Shown: one piece after another, positions 55,439 through 64,000 of the stretch | How positions within the stretch are numbered: position 1 is the first letter of the stretch | How the letters are laid out: each line of letters opens with the position of its first letter | Origin: an uncultured bacterium | GTDB taxonomy: Bacteria > Planctomycetota > UBA1135 > GCA-002686595 | Reading direction: 5' to 3' | NCBI GenBank assembly: GCA_937905825.1 | Contig: CALCXM010000082.1 | Location: 155,990-219,989 of the forward strand | DNA length: 64,000 nt | Translations under genes and position numbers: made by a program | The notes under the pieces: generated by a model | What the model was told of the DNA's origin: nothing | Databases searched by the model: none | The model's input: only the letters and a program-made list of their open reading frames with translations

Positions 55439-56201
55439 GGCCAAGCTCCAATCGGGCGCGAACGACGAAATCGTCGAGGGCCTCAAAGCCCGCCAGCTCT
55501 TCCGGCAGAGGGCTCTTTTCAAACTCCGCTTCGAGTCGCGCCTGCAACTTCGTTAGAGGCTCGTGATGAGCTTCAGCTTCACCGGGAGCCAGGGCGCCCT
55601 GTTCCTTGCCCGCGCGCTTTCTCTCGATGAGGTTCGTCACTTGGGGCTGGGGATAGAGCGCGCTCAGGTGCTCCAAGTTGGCCTCGATCTCCCCGCAGCG
55701 CAGCACGTGGATTCCCGTCAGGAGCACGCGGTAGCAATAGAGCAAGCGCTTGACCGTCTCGTCGCCCTGGCTCAAGAGCTGGCGCTGGTTTGTTGCGAAA
55801 CCCTTGTAGTGATGGAACAGATGGCGGATGACGCAACCATGGCCGATGTCCCGCAGTTCGTCGAGCCAGTCGCCCCCGTGAACCACCAGGGGCGAGTAGA
55901 GTTGCTCGAGCACGTATCCATTGCGGCGGGTCATCAGGCGAGCGAACTTGGAGAGATCGTGGGCGACCCAATCGAGCTCCTTGCTATCGCGAACTTCGAA
56001 CACCGCGAGCGTGTCCTCGTGGTCCCCGAGGCGCAGGACTTGGTCGAGGGGGGCGACGAAAGCACCTCGAAGATCGTAGTCGCTGTCGGGGGAATCAAAT
56101 CCGTAGAGGTGCGCGCCACTCACCGTAGCGAAGAGCGGGACGGGGCCCTGGGCGACGATGGTTTGCAGCCAAGGGAGTTGCGCAGTGATGTTGTCCGTCA
56201 T
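55431..56201 (-). CDS. Nucleotidyltransferase-domain protein (first of a pair)
   Basis: The 256-residue protein starts at ATG 56201. It carries VSGAHLYGFDSPDSDYDLRG with the GS-like and DxD nucleotidyltransferase motif, then VFEVRDSKELDWVAHDLSKF, YVLEQLYSPLVV and LLYCYRVLLTGIHVLRCGEI, a helical region typical of COG3541 (YcgL-like) proteins. Its 3' end overlaps the next paralogue. The RND efflux operon lies upstream on the same strand with 96 bases between. The substrate is unknown. Confidence 0.85.
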   Translation of the reverse strand: MTDNITAQLPWLQTIVAQGPVPLFATVSGAHLYGFDSPDSDYDLRGAFVAPLDQVLRLGDHEDTLAVFEVRDSKELDWVAHDLSKFARLMTRRNGYVLEQLYSPLVVHGGDWLDELRDIGHGCVIRHLFHHYKGFATNQRQLLSQGDETVKRLLYCYRVLLTGIHVLRCGEIEANLEHLSALYPQPQVTNLIERKRAGKEQGALAPGEAEAHHEPLTKLQARLEAEFEKSPLPEELAGFEALDDFVVRARLELGRG

Positions 56202-56297
56202 GGAATGAATTTGGGTCCGCCCTTGGCCCGCATCAACGCCGGGAGAAGCGACCCGCAGTCTATGCGACGGATGCAATGAGCGCGCTAGCTCAAGGGT

Positions 56298-57659
56298 TCA
56301 TTCTAGACGCCTGCCCACAGCGCTCTCCAAATCGGCCAGGGCGGTGGCGGCTTCCAGTTGCAAGCCAATGCGCGCGGCGCGGGTGTCGAGCAGGGTGGCT
56401 TGGGCTTCGAGTAGGCCGTCCAGGTCGAGGGTTCCGCTGGCGAAGGCGGTCTCGGCCAGGGTCAGATTGCGCTCTGCCAAGGGCAGCCATTCGTCCTGGT
56501 GCAAGCGCAGGGAACGGGCGGCGCCGTCGACGCGCGTGGCTTGTTGGCGAACGGATTGGGCCACACGAATGCGGGCGCCCGCGTAGTTGTGTTGACTCTG
56601 CTCGAGCTGGAACGCGGCCCGGGCAATTTGAGCTTGGTTCTGGTCGAAGAGCGGCACCGTCAAGCCCAGCCCGACGCCGTGGATGCTTGTACCCTCCTGG
56701 GCCGGGCGTTCGAGGTAGCCGTTGGCGCTGACGTTGCCCCAGGCGTCGCGACCCTCGCCTTGCAACTCGAGTTGCATGGCCTCAATCTCGCGTTCATGGG
56801 CTTGCAAGTCGAGACGCGAAACGAGTGCCAGTTCGACGAGAGCTTCTGTGTCCGGGAGGCTCTCCAAATCGTTCGGGAGCCGGTCGAGCAGGGGCACATG
56901 CGCCATGGAACAGTGCGCGGAGAGCAGGACCGCCAGGTCGGCCATCGCGTGTTCCGCCGCCACCTGCGCGGCGATCAAGCCGAGTTGCGCTTGCAGGAGT
57001 GGCTGACGCACCCGGTTCACGTTGGATTCGTCCGCTCGGCCGAGCTCTTGCATGGCTTGCACAGCGGCCAGTGCGCGTTCGGCCAACACCACTTTCTGTT
57101 GGGCGAGGCCGACTCGTTCGGATTCGGCGCAGGCCAAGCGGTAGGCATTGCGCGTTTCCGCGAGGACTTCTCCTGAACGCCGAGCGATGTTCAGAACCGC
57201 GGCTTGCAAGCGTTCTTGGGAAGCCGCGGTGCGCAGGGGAATGCGCCAAAGCTCCAACAACTCCACGCTGAGGAAGGCCTCGAAGAGCGTGCGTCCACCG
57301 GCTTCGGGGAACCCGACCAAGAGGTCGAGCGAGGGATTGGAGAACAATTGCGCTTGGACCCAAGCGGCCTGGGCCACCCCGATCTCTTGGAACTCCGCTT
57401 GCAGATCCTTGCCGTTGACCAGGGCCAGACGCTGGGCCTCGGCCAAAGTCAAACCATCCCGCAGGAGTTCCTCCAGGTCCTCGTTGCTGAGCGGTGCAGA
57501 GTAGGGATCGTACAGCTCGGTTTGTCCGGTGCTCTCGCGCACCAAATCGTGGGCTCGTTGGATTTGCGGCTTGGGTTCCACTTGCACGCAAGCGGGGGAA
57601 ACCAGGCCGGCACCAAGCAAGAACAGAACGGTGGGCTTCAGACAGTGTTGTCGTCGCAT
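56298..57659 (-). CDS. TolC-family outer-membrane efflux lipoprotein (CusC/CzcC-like)
   Basis: The 453-residue protein has a signal sequence with Cys at position 24 (LVSPACVQ), as in CusC-type lipoproteins. It has the duplicated OEP fold: RLALVNGKDLQAEFQEIGVA, LQAAVLNIARRSGEVLAETR, FQLEQSQHNYAGARIRVAQS and LEAQATLLDTRAARIGLQLE. It forms the outer-membrane duct of the tripartite efflux pump. It begins one base after the RND gene stop and is the last gene of the operon. Confidence 0.9.
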   Translation of the reverse strand: MRRQHCLKPTVLFLLGAGLVSPACVQVEPKPQIQRAHDLVRESTGQTELYDPYSAPLSNEDLEELLRDGLTLAEAQRLALVNGKDLQAEFQEIGVAQAAWVQAQLFSNPSLDLLVGFPEAGGRTLFEAFLSVELLELWRIPLRTAASQERLQAAVLNIARRSGEVLAETRNAYRLACAESERVGLAQQKVVLAERALAAVQAMQELGRADESNVNRVRQPLLQAQLGLIAAQVAAEHAMADLAVLLSAHCSMAHVPLLDRLPNDLESLPDTEALVELALVSRLDLQAHEREIEAMQLELQGEGRDAWGNVSANGYLERPAQEGTSIHGVGLGLTVPLFDQNQAQIARAAFQLEQSQHNYAGARIRVAQSVRQQATRVDGAARSLRLHQDEWLPLAERNLTLAETAFASGTLDLDGLLEAQATLLDTRAARIGLQLEAATALADLESAVGRRLE

Positions 57660-57660
57660 G

Positions 57661-60600
57661 CTAGTGAGCCTCCGTGGGGGAGCCCGAATGGGAGTCCGGA
57701 AGGGTCGCGAGATCCATACCAGGAGGCGGCGCCGCGAGCGCGCCGAATCTCAGAAGCAACGAAGGGATCAAAAGCATGTTGAGGGTCGTTGCCGAGAGCA
57801 AGCCAAACAGAATCACAACGGCCATGGGGGAGAGGATTTCCGTGCCCGGTTCGTTGCCGCGCATGGCGAGGGGCAAGAGTGCCAATCCGGAAGCCAGGGC
57901 GGTCATCAGAATGGGCGCTAGGCGTTCCATGGAACCGCGTCTGACCGCTTCAGCAAAGTCGGTGACTCCTTCCACGAACTGCAGATGACGCACGTGGGAC
58001 ACGATCATGATCCCGTTGCGTGCCGCGATGCCGAAGACCGAAATGAAGCCGATGATCGACGCGATGGAGATTACGCTGCCGGTCAAGCTGGCGCCCAGAA
58101 CACCGCCGATCATGGCCAGGGGCAGATTCAACATGATCAGCATGGTGTCGCGCACGGTACCGAACATCAGGTGCAGCAAGAAGCCAATGCCGAGCACCAC
58201 AGCGAGCCCCAACCAGGCCAAGCGCTGATTGGTGGCCGCGGCGCTTTCGAACTGTCCGCCGTACTCCACGTAGTAGCCCGGTGGCATTTGCAGGGAAGCG
58301 CGAATGCGCGCTTGGGTGTCCTCGACGACCCCTTGCATGTCGCGCTCAAAGACGTTGCACATGACGACGATCTTACGCTGGACGTTCTCACGCGAAATCA
58401 TGTTGGGCCCGCTGTCTTCGTAGATGTCAGCGATCTCACGCAGGGGCACCCAGTAGCCTTCGGGGCTGTCTACCTGGACCTGACCCAAAGACTTGAGTTT
58501 GTCCCCGGGTCCACGATCGAGGCGAATGGAGAGGCCGTAGGTGCTTTCCCCTTCGAGGATCTCCGCCACTTGGAAGCCGTCTTGGGCGGCGGCTAGGATG
58601 CGCCCCGCATGGGACAGTTGGATGCCGTGCCTAGCCAGGTCTGCGCGACGAAACTCGACGCGCACTTCCGGCACATCAATTTGCTGCTCGGTGGAAAGAT
58701 CGACGACGCCGGGAATGGTCTCCATCAGACCTTCTACCTCTTCTGCAAGTTCACGCAGCTGGTGCAAGTCCGGGCCGAAGATCTTGACCGCGATGTTGGC
58801 GCGGGTGCCGGATAGCATGTGGTCGATGCGATGGCCGATCGGTTGACCGAAGGTCGCCTGCAGGCCGGGAATGGCTTCTAGGTCCGCACGCAAGGCGCCT
58901 AGCAATTCATCCTTCGAACGTTCGGGCAAGCCAAGGCGTTCGGGAGCTTGCATGTCGAGGGTCACTTCGAGTTCCGTGGACTCGACCCCCAAGACGTGCT
59001 CGTCCTCTTCGGCACGACCCGTTCGCCGACCGATGGACACGATCTCTGCATGCTTCATCAAGGACACCTCTGCCACGTGGGCCAAGGCGTCACTTTCCGC
59101 GAGGGACGTGCCGGGCAGGGTCACGAGTCCGATCACCAGGGCTCCCTCATTGAACTCCGGCAGGAAATTGCGCCCCATGCGACTGAGCTGCAGTGTCGCC
59201 ACGAGTAACAGGATCAAGGCGGGCAGGCCGACGACCCAGGGAGACTTCAAGGACCAACGCAGGGGCCGTTCGTAGATGGCCTTCAGCCAAGTGACGAGAC
59301 GCGTATCCGACGCATGGGCCACGCTCGGGCTGTTGGGCAAGAGGTAGTAGCAAAGCGCTGGAGTCAGGGTCAGGGCGGTGAAGAGTGAGGCGGTCAGGGA
59401 AACACAAAAAGCGATTCCGAGGGGCTGCAAGAGTCGGCCTTCCACCCCAGATAGAAAGAAGAGCGGCAGGAACACGAGCAAGATGATGACCGTGGCAAAC
59501 ACGATCGAGCGGCGCACTTCTACGCTGGCGGAATAGATCACTTCCAAGATCCCGCGGCGCTTCTCTGGTGGCAGAGCTTGGTTGAGCCGCAAGCGGCGCA
59601 CCACGTTTTCCACGTCGATGATGGCGTCGTCCACCAGAGCGCCGATGGCGATCGCCATGCCCCCCAGGGTCATGGTGTTGATGTTGGCGCCCATGGCTTT
59701 CATGGCCAGGACCGCGACCACTAGGGACATGGGAATGGCGAGCAAGGTGATGGCACTCGCCCGCAGACTGGCCAAGAACAGAACCACGACCAAAAGCACC
59801 ATCAAGCTGCCCTCGATCAAGGACGAGGTGGTGTTGTAGATCGAGTGCTCGATGAAGTCCGCTTGCCGGAACAAACCGCGGTTGATGAGCATGCCTTCGT
59901 CGAGGCTCGACTGAATGTCGTCGAGCACCTCGTCCAGTTGTCGCGTGAGGGTCAAGGTGTTGGCCCCCGGTTGTTTCTGAATGGCGATGATCACGCCGGA
60001 CTGGGTGATGGGGGTCCAGTCATCCAGGCGCGAGGAGGCGGCTCCCACCCCACGCCGAATGGTCGAACCGATCTGCACCAACCCGAGGTCAGCGACCACA
60101 ACCGAGCGCTTGGGCCGCGCACTGACCACCGTGTTGGCGATGTCCTGCAGATCTTGAATGCGTCCAATTCCACGCAGGATCGATTCGCTGCCTGCATCCA
60201 CCATGAAACCGGCGGAGACGTTCTCATTGGCCTCGCGCAGGGCCTCGACGACCTCGGTCACGCTCACCTGATAGGCCTTGAGACGGCCCGGGTCGAGCAC
60301 CACCTGGAACTGCTTCTCCTCGCCACCGAGGGGCGTGACTTGGGACACGCCGGGCAGCGCCAGAAGCCGACGGCGGATACGGGTCGCAGCCGTGTTGCGC
60401 AGGGTGCGACCGTCGTGTTGGTCGGAGGTCAACGAGGCGAACAGAATCTCGCCCATGATTGACGACACCGGAGCCAAAACCGGTGATTGCACCTGCCCAG
60501 GAAGGTCTCCCGTGACCCCGGCCAAGCGTTCCGTGACCGTTTGTCGGGCACGTTGGATGTCTGTGCCCCACTCGAATTCAATCCACACCACCGCCAGTCC

Positions 60601-60864
60601 GACGGTTGTCGCGGAGCGCACGCGCCGCACGCGCCGGGCCCCGTTGACCGCAGATTCGATGGGCAAGGTGACGAGGGTTTCCATCTCCTCGGGTGCCATG
60701 CCATGGCCTTCGACGATCACGGTCACCGTCGGTGCCGATAGGTCGGGGAAGACATCCACTGGCATTTGGCGAGCGGTTTCTAGACCGACCACCAGCAGCA
60801 ACAGGGAGACGAGCAAAACGGCCATGCGGTTGCGCAGGGACCACTGAATCAACTGATTGATCAT
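57661..60864 (-). CDS. Heavy-metal-efflux RND transporter (CusA/CzcA family)
   Basis: The 1067-residue inner-membrane pump has twelve predicted helices and two large periplasmic loops. The N-terminus RQMPVDVFPDLSAPTVTVIV is typical, as are PIESAVNGARRVRRVRS and the fourth-helix proton-relay motif AIAIGALVDDAIIDVEN near residue 413. The final helices end in GFISVFGIAARNGIMIVSHV. It belongs to the HME-RND group. Whether it exports Cu/Ag, Zn/Co/Cd or another metal cannot be read with certainty. It lies between the adaptor and TolC-like genes. Confidence 0.93.
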   Translation of the reverse strand: MINQLIQWSLRNRMAVLLVSLLLLVVGLETARQMPVDVFPDLSAPTVTVIVEGHGMAPEEMETLVTLPIESAVNGARRVRRVRSATTVGLAVVWIEFEWGTDIQRARQTVTERLAGVTGDLPGQVQSPVLAPVSSIMGEILFASLTSDQHDGRTLRNTAATRIRRRLLALPGVSQVTPLGGEEKQFQVVLDPGRLKAYQVSVTEVVEALREANENVSAGFMVDAGSESILRGIGRIQDLQDIANTVVSARPKRSVVVADLGLVQIGSTIRRGVGAASSRLDDWTPITQSGVIIAIQKQPGANTLTLTRQLDEVLDDIQSSLDEGMLINRGLFRQADFIEHSIYNTTSSLIEGSLMVLLVVVLFLASLRASAITLLAIPMSLVVAVLAMKAMGANINTMTLGGMAIAIGALVDDAIIDVENVVRRLRLNQALPPEKRRGILEVIYSASVEVRRSIVFATVIILLVFLPLFFLSGVEGRLLQPLGIAFCVSLTASLFTALTLTPALCYYLLPNSPSVAHASDTRLVTWLKAIYERPLRWSLKSPWVVGLPALILLLVATLQLSRMGRNFLPEFNEGALVIGLVTLPGTSLAESDALAHVAEVSLMKHAEIVSIGRRTGRAEEDEHVLGVESTELEVTLDMQAPERLGLPERSKDELLGALRADLEAIPGLQATFGQPIGHRIDHMLSGTRANIAVKIFGPDLHQLRELAEEVEGLMETIPGVVDLSTEQQIDVPEVRVEFRRADLARHGIQLSHAGRILAAAQDGFQVAEILEGESTYGLSIRLDRGPGDKLKSLGQVQVDSPEGYWVPLREIADIYEDSGPNMISRENVQRKIVVMCNVFERDMQGVVEDTQARIRASLQMPPGYYVEYGGQFESAAATNQRLAWLGLAVVLGIGFLLHLMFGTVRDTMLIMLNLPLAMIGGVLGASLTGSVISIASIIGFISVFGIAARNGIMIVSHVRHLQFVEGVTDFAEAVRRGSMERLAPILMTALASGLALLPLAMRGNEPGTEILSPMAVVILFGLLSATTLNMLLIPSLLLRFGALAAPPPGMDLATLPDSHSGSPTEAH

Positions 60865-60882
60865 TTTGTGATTCCGTTGCGC

Positions 60883-62658
60883 CTAGTGGGCGTGCCCGTG
60901 GCCGAAGGCGGCCGGGTCGGCGGAGGCCAGCTTCAGCAGGTAGGCACCTTTCGTGACGACCCGTTCTCCTGAGCGCAAGCCTTCCAGCACTTGAACGTAT
61001 TCCCCCGAGCGCAAGCCCAGCTTGAGCTGGCGCTTTTGAAAGGCCTCTCCGTTGACCACCACAAAGGCGATCGGGCGTCCATCCTCTTTGACGATGGCTG
61101 CCACAGGAACCGAGGCGGCTTCGATGGCGCTGCCTGTCTCGATGAAAACGTCCGCTTGCATGGCGGCGCGCACCTGGGCGTCACGGTTGTCAAACTCGTA
61201 GGTCAAGGCGAGTGTTCGTGAGCGAGGGTCGAAGTTGGAGACCCGGCGAGGCAAGGGCTTGCCCAAGTCGTAGGATGCCTGGGAATTGGACTCAAACTTG
61301 ACTCTTGCGACGGGCAGACTGCTGAGCTTGGAGAGGTCGAACTCGGAGACGTGGGCGGCAACCCAGACACGGTTGAGATCAAGAATCTCCAAGACGGTCT
61401 CTTGCTCACCGATTGCTTCTCCCGGGACGCGATCGATGTGCTGGATGATCCCAGTGATCGGTGCGCGCAGGCTCAAACTCGCTGGGGTGCTCGGCTCTCC
61501 AAGGTCACCGAGGGCCTGCAGGCCTTGCCCCAACTTCTTCAGGGTGGCCTGGGCTTCGGTGTAGGCCTCCTGCTGAGCTTCAAAACCGAGCAATTGACTG
61601 ACGGCCAATTCCCGATCCCGTTGGGCGCTTTCCAATTGTTCCACGGTGCCGAGGCTCTTCTCCCGCAAACTCGTGATGCGTTGAAGGCTCTTGTTCGCGA
61701 AGCTCAAGGTGGTCTTGCCTTGAACGGTCTGTTGCATCAATTCCCTACGCTTGGTGCGCAAGTCGTAGTCGCGCAGGGCGAGCTCCATGGCCAAGCTCTC
61801 CTTGGCCACTCGGTTGCCGAGGGCTTGGGCATGATCGCCGAGAGTCATGGGAGGCTGGATGCGGGCCAGCTCTTGACCGGCCACAACGGATTCTCCCAGC
61901 TGTGGAAAGTTGCCCCCAGCAGGCGCCATCAGAATTCCCGCGAGAGGAGTGTTCAGTTCAGCGTAGGCATCGCTGGGCAGTTCGACCTGGCCATTGACCC
62001 GCAACTCCTCGCGCAACACCCTGCGTTCGATGGGGGCGGTGAGCAGGCCGATGCTCCATTGTTGTTCCATCAGGAACTGGATCGCATCGTCGGGGACCCC
62101 CGGACCGGCGTGCTCTTGCTCGTGAGCAGCAGCCTTCGCCGCCGCGAGGTTGGCGTGAACCAGCATGGGAGGAAGGGGGATGCTCGCGTGCACCGCTTCT
62201 GATTCGACAATCAGTTGCGCCGCATACTCTCCCGGATTCTCGACCGTCCATTCGGGAATGAACAGGCCATCACGGGTCGGTGCTTGGGCGCTGATCTCCT
62301 GGACGAGCTTGCCCCCTTGGGACAATTGAAGCCGGACGACACCGTCCCGCAAGGGTTCCCCGGCGTTTTCTCCCGAAGCCAAAAGGGTGAAGTGGGCGAG
62401 AAAGCGCGCGGCCACTCCCGGATGCAGGCGGGGGTACTCGAGGAACAGTTCCAACTCTTCCGTGAACAGGGTGACAACCAACGGTGCTGGCTCATCATCT
62501 GGGTTGCCGTGGGCATGCTCGTCGGCAGCCCCTTGGGTAGCGGCGGCCATGGAAGCCGTAGAAGCGGGAGTGCAGGCGAGGGTGCCGCACGTAAGGAGTA
62601 GCCCCAAGAGGAGGCTGGCTTGGGTGGCGCGCAATGGGTGCGCAGAATGCATGTTCAT
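60883..62658 (-). CDS. RND efflux periplasmic adaptor (CusB/CzcB-like) lipoprotein
   Basis: The start is ATG 62658, preceded by an AGGGG site (591 residues). A signal sequence ends at a lipobox LLTCGTLAC. An N-terminal His-rich segment (DEHAHGNPDDEPA) precedes the adaptor core, with LNTPLAGILMAPAGGNFPQL, a coiled-coil hairpin (about residues 265-370) and LRAPITGIIQHIDRVPGEAI. It ends AFGHGHAH, a possible metal-binding tail. It links the RND pump to the outer-membrane duct. The gene is 18 bases before the RND gene. Confidence 0.9.
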   Translation of the reverse strand: MNMHSAHPLRATQASLLLGLLLTCGTLACTPASTASMAAATQGAADEHAHGNPDDEPAPLVVTLFTEELELFLEYPRLHPGVAARFLAHFTLLASGENAGEPLRDGVVRLQLSQGGKLVQEISAQAPTRDGLFIPEWTVENPGEYAAQLIVESEAVHASIPLPPMLVHANLAAAKAAAHEQEHAGPGVPDDAIQFLMEQQWSIGLLTAPIERRVLREELRVNGQVELPSDAYAELNTPLAGILMAPAGGNFPQLGESVVAGQELARIQPPMTLGDHAQALGNRVAKESLAMELALRDYDLRTKRRELMQQTVQGKTTLSFANKSLQRITSLREKSLGTVEQLESAQRDRELAVSQLLGFEAQQEAYTEAQATLKKLGQGLQALGDLGEPSTPASLSLRAPITGIIQHIDRVPGEAIGEQETVLEILDLNRVWVAAHVSEFDLSKLSSLPVARVKFESNSQASYDLGKPLPRRVSNFDPRSRTLALTYEFDNRDAQVRAAMQADVFIETGSAIEAASVPVAAIVKEDGRPIAFVVVNGEAFQKRQLKLGLRSGEYVQVLEGLRSGERVVTKGAYLLKLASADPAAFGHGHAH

Positions 62659-62817
62659 AGGGGTCCCCTGGTGCGCCTGCAATGGGCGCGCATGGACGGA
62701 TCGCTCGATGCGATCGGGTTCTGTTGCCTGGTTTGACTCTCGCGTGAATGACGAAGGTTGAATTCGTCACGCTCGCTCACGCCCCAACAAATGGGGCCAG
62801 AGATGCGCTCAATGCGT

Positions 62818-63288
62818 TCAGGAACAGATTGGGGGAGCCCGCAGCCGCAGGCTGGGATTCGCTCGGTGCGCGGGAGGCGCAGGCTCGGCGTGGCCGGATG
62901 CTTGTCGGGCAATCCGCGGTGGGTGAAGGATCTTGTCGAAGCCGAGATCCAGGGCAGCCCCTAGAAAAACCTTCGCAACAGGCGACTTCGCGTGCAGCAG
63001 ATCACCGAGGTGATTGCTGGTGGGATGCTCCGGGTGGTCGTGATCTTCCTCGTCGTGTTCTTCTTGGGAGAAGTCCTCGGGATGATCGTGGCCCAGGTGG
63101 ATGTGGGCGTGGGGAGCTTCCCCTTCAATGACCTGAGCGCCAAAGGCCATGGCGCTCATGGTGGCGCCCCCCACGTGGGCATGGGCCACATGGACCGGCA
63201 CATAGAACAGACGCAGGGCGATCAAGATGATCCCCAACAACACCACGATGGGTGCTTGCAGGCGTTGTTTGTGAGCGGCGGTCATCAA
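62818..63288 (-). CDS. His-rich membrane protein, probable metal-handling accessory
   Basis: The 156-residue protein has one N-terminal hydrophobic helix (PIVVLLGIILIALRLFYVPV), and then a His/Asp/Glu-rich stretch (HAHIHLGHDHPED, EEHDEEDHDHPEHPTSNHLG) that could bind metal. The C-terminus is Arg/Pro-rich. It lies first in the RND metal-efflux operon, 160 bases before the adaptor. The family is not recognised; a metal sensor or chaperone role is inferred from composition and position. Confidence 0.68.
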   Translation of the reverse strand: MMTAAHKQRLQAPIVVLLGIILIALRLFYVPVHVAHAHVGGATMSAMAFGAQVIEGEAPHAHIHLGHDHPEDFSQEEHDEEDHDHPEHPTSNHLGDLLHAKSPVAKVFLGAALDLGFDKILHPPRIARQASGHAEPAPPAHRANPSLRLRAPPICS

Positions 63289-63390
63289 TGGGGAGGGGGC
63301 CAGACTGGCTGGCGCGGGGGAGTCAAGCTAGCGGGTCGTTGTGGGAAAAGAAAGCGCGGGGCTGGAGTCCATGGATTCCTTAACCGGCAG

Positions 63391-63999
63391 CTAACCCCAG
63401 ACCTGGTGAACTTCGTCGTCCTTGTCCCGGTCGGATTCCGGAGCCTCGGGTGGGTCGAAGGCCATCACGACCTGAACACCGTAGACGGGGTAGTCCACTT
63501 TGGCACGCCAGGCTCGGAACTCGTCGGGATTCCATCCGAGGCGCTTGAACAGTTCTGCTGCAATTTCCGGTTGGCGTGGAGAAACCTTGGTCTTGAGCTT
63601 GTCCAGACCGCTGCCCAAGTAGTCCACGGTTTCGATGAGGTCCACCCGATCGATGTCGCGGCTGATGTCGTTGACGTCGGCGATGCCGTTCTCGTGGGAG
63701 TTGTACAGGAGCAGTTCCGGGTCGCTACCGGGGTAGACATCCTTGTGGACGTGAACGTCGAACAACATCACCTTCGCGGGAATCGTCGTGCTCCCGTAGA
63801 ACCAACCCCGGCGACCGGAACCGGCGGGCACCGTCTTGGGCATGGCGTTCATGCTGACTTCCCCGAGCAGGAGGTCGACCATGGAGCTTGGACCGTAGCC
63901 GGTTTCCCCTAAGACGTAGTGCAGGGCGTCGCCGCTGCGCAAGATTTCCGGCTCTCCTGCACCTTTAGTGGGAGCCTGACGGACGCAATCGAGGGGTAA
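63391..63999 (-). CDS. Partial paralogue of the unrecognised HTH protein (family 2 of 2)
   Basis: The frame is open to the right edge, with the 5' end outside the window; 202 codons are visible. It aligns with the C-terminal half of the protein at 29.1-30.4 kb: YVLGETGYGPSSMVDLL matches YTLGPTGSGPSSKVDLV, TIPAKVMLFDVHVHKDVYPG matches VPTRVTLFDLIVHKDVYLG, and DPELLLYNS matches SPELFIYDT. LFKRLGWNPDEFRAWRAKVD matches the end. It diverges from nothing visible and precedes the His-rich gene on the same strand. The function is unknown. Confidence 0.8.
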   Translation of the reverse strand, partial: LPLDCVRQAPTKGAGEPEILRSGDALHYVLGETGYGPSSMVDLLLGEVSMNAMPKTVPAGSGRRGWFYGSTTIPAKVMLFDVHVHKDVYPGSDPELLLYNSHENGIADVNDISRDIDRVDLIETVDYLGSGLDKLKTKVSPRQPEIAAELFKRLGWNPDEFRAWRAKVDYPVYGVQVVMAFDPPEAPESDRDKDDEVHQVWG

Positions 64000-64000
64000 G

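Overview
The window is GC-rich, gene-dense bacterial chromosome that most resembles a deep-branching planctomycete (Planctomycetota). The evidence is a lipid A pathway gene (lpxB) with a Kdo-kinase-like protein, many large secreted repeat proteins, a recurring C-terminal module (YCFGD...CPCGN...WYRD) on secreted proteins, two tandem groEL genes, and standard rpsB-tsf-pyrH-frr synteny. This assignment is an inference from gene content; no rRNA gene is present. Layout: 0.2-3.1 kb (minus) is a tightly overlapping lpxB / ECF sigma / anti-sigma / YbjQ operon. 3.1-9.3 kb has a TPR membrane protein, an ABC exporter pair, a Kdo-kinase-like protein and the TrkA/TrkH potassium system. 9.3-19.8 kb is mostly secreted and lipoprotein genes, with a sugar-type oxidoreductase and a TetR regulator that has a clear operator-like dyad. 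20.0-27.1 kb holds two giant carboxypeptidase-regulatory-like repeat proteins and a HAD phosphatase. 27.3-30.4 kb has an FG-GAP secreted protein and an unrecognised HTH-containing protein. 30.4-36.0 kb (minus) is a heat-shock cluster groEL-groEL-dnaJ-grpE-fmdB with no groES or dnaK in view. 36.5-42.5 kb carries an NPCBM protein, a DUF4476-type repeat lipoprotein, a putative outer-membrane barrel, YchJ, a secreted EEP phosphatase/nuclease and a GGDEF protein. 42.9-46.6 kb is the translation cluster rpsB-tsf-pyrH-frr, followed by tRNA-Lys(TTT) and a transposase-like gene. 48.4-54.4 kb has membrane and secreted proteins, aminopeptidase P, a Trm112-like protein, an EboE-like protein and tRNA-Glu(TTC). 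54.6-63.3 kb (minus) has two overlapping nucleotidyltransferases and an RND heavy-metal efflux operon (CusC/CusA/CusB-like plus a His-rich membrane protein). The window ends inside a second copy of the unknown HTH-protein family. The most notable observations are two reading frames cut by a single in-frame stop: TGA replaces the invariant Gly of the YCFGD motif in the secreted protein at 17.8-18.9 kb, and TAG precedes a 35-codon open Ala/Glu-rich continuation of rpsB. Others are a new-looking two-member HTH protein family, a secretion-associated C-terminal module shared by three proteins, an 18-bp tandem repeat in a divergent promoter region, and nested palindromes upstream of groEL.
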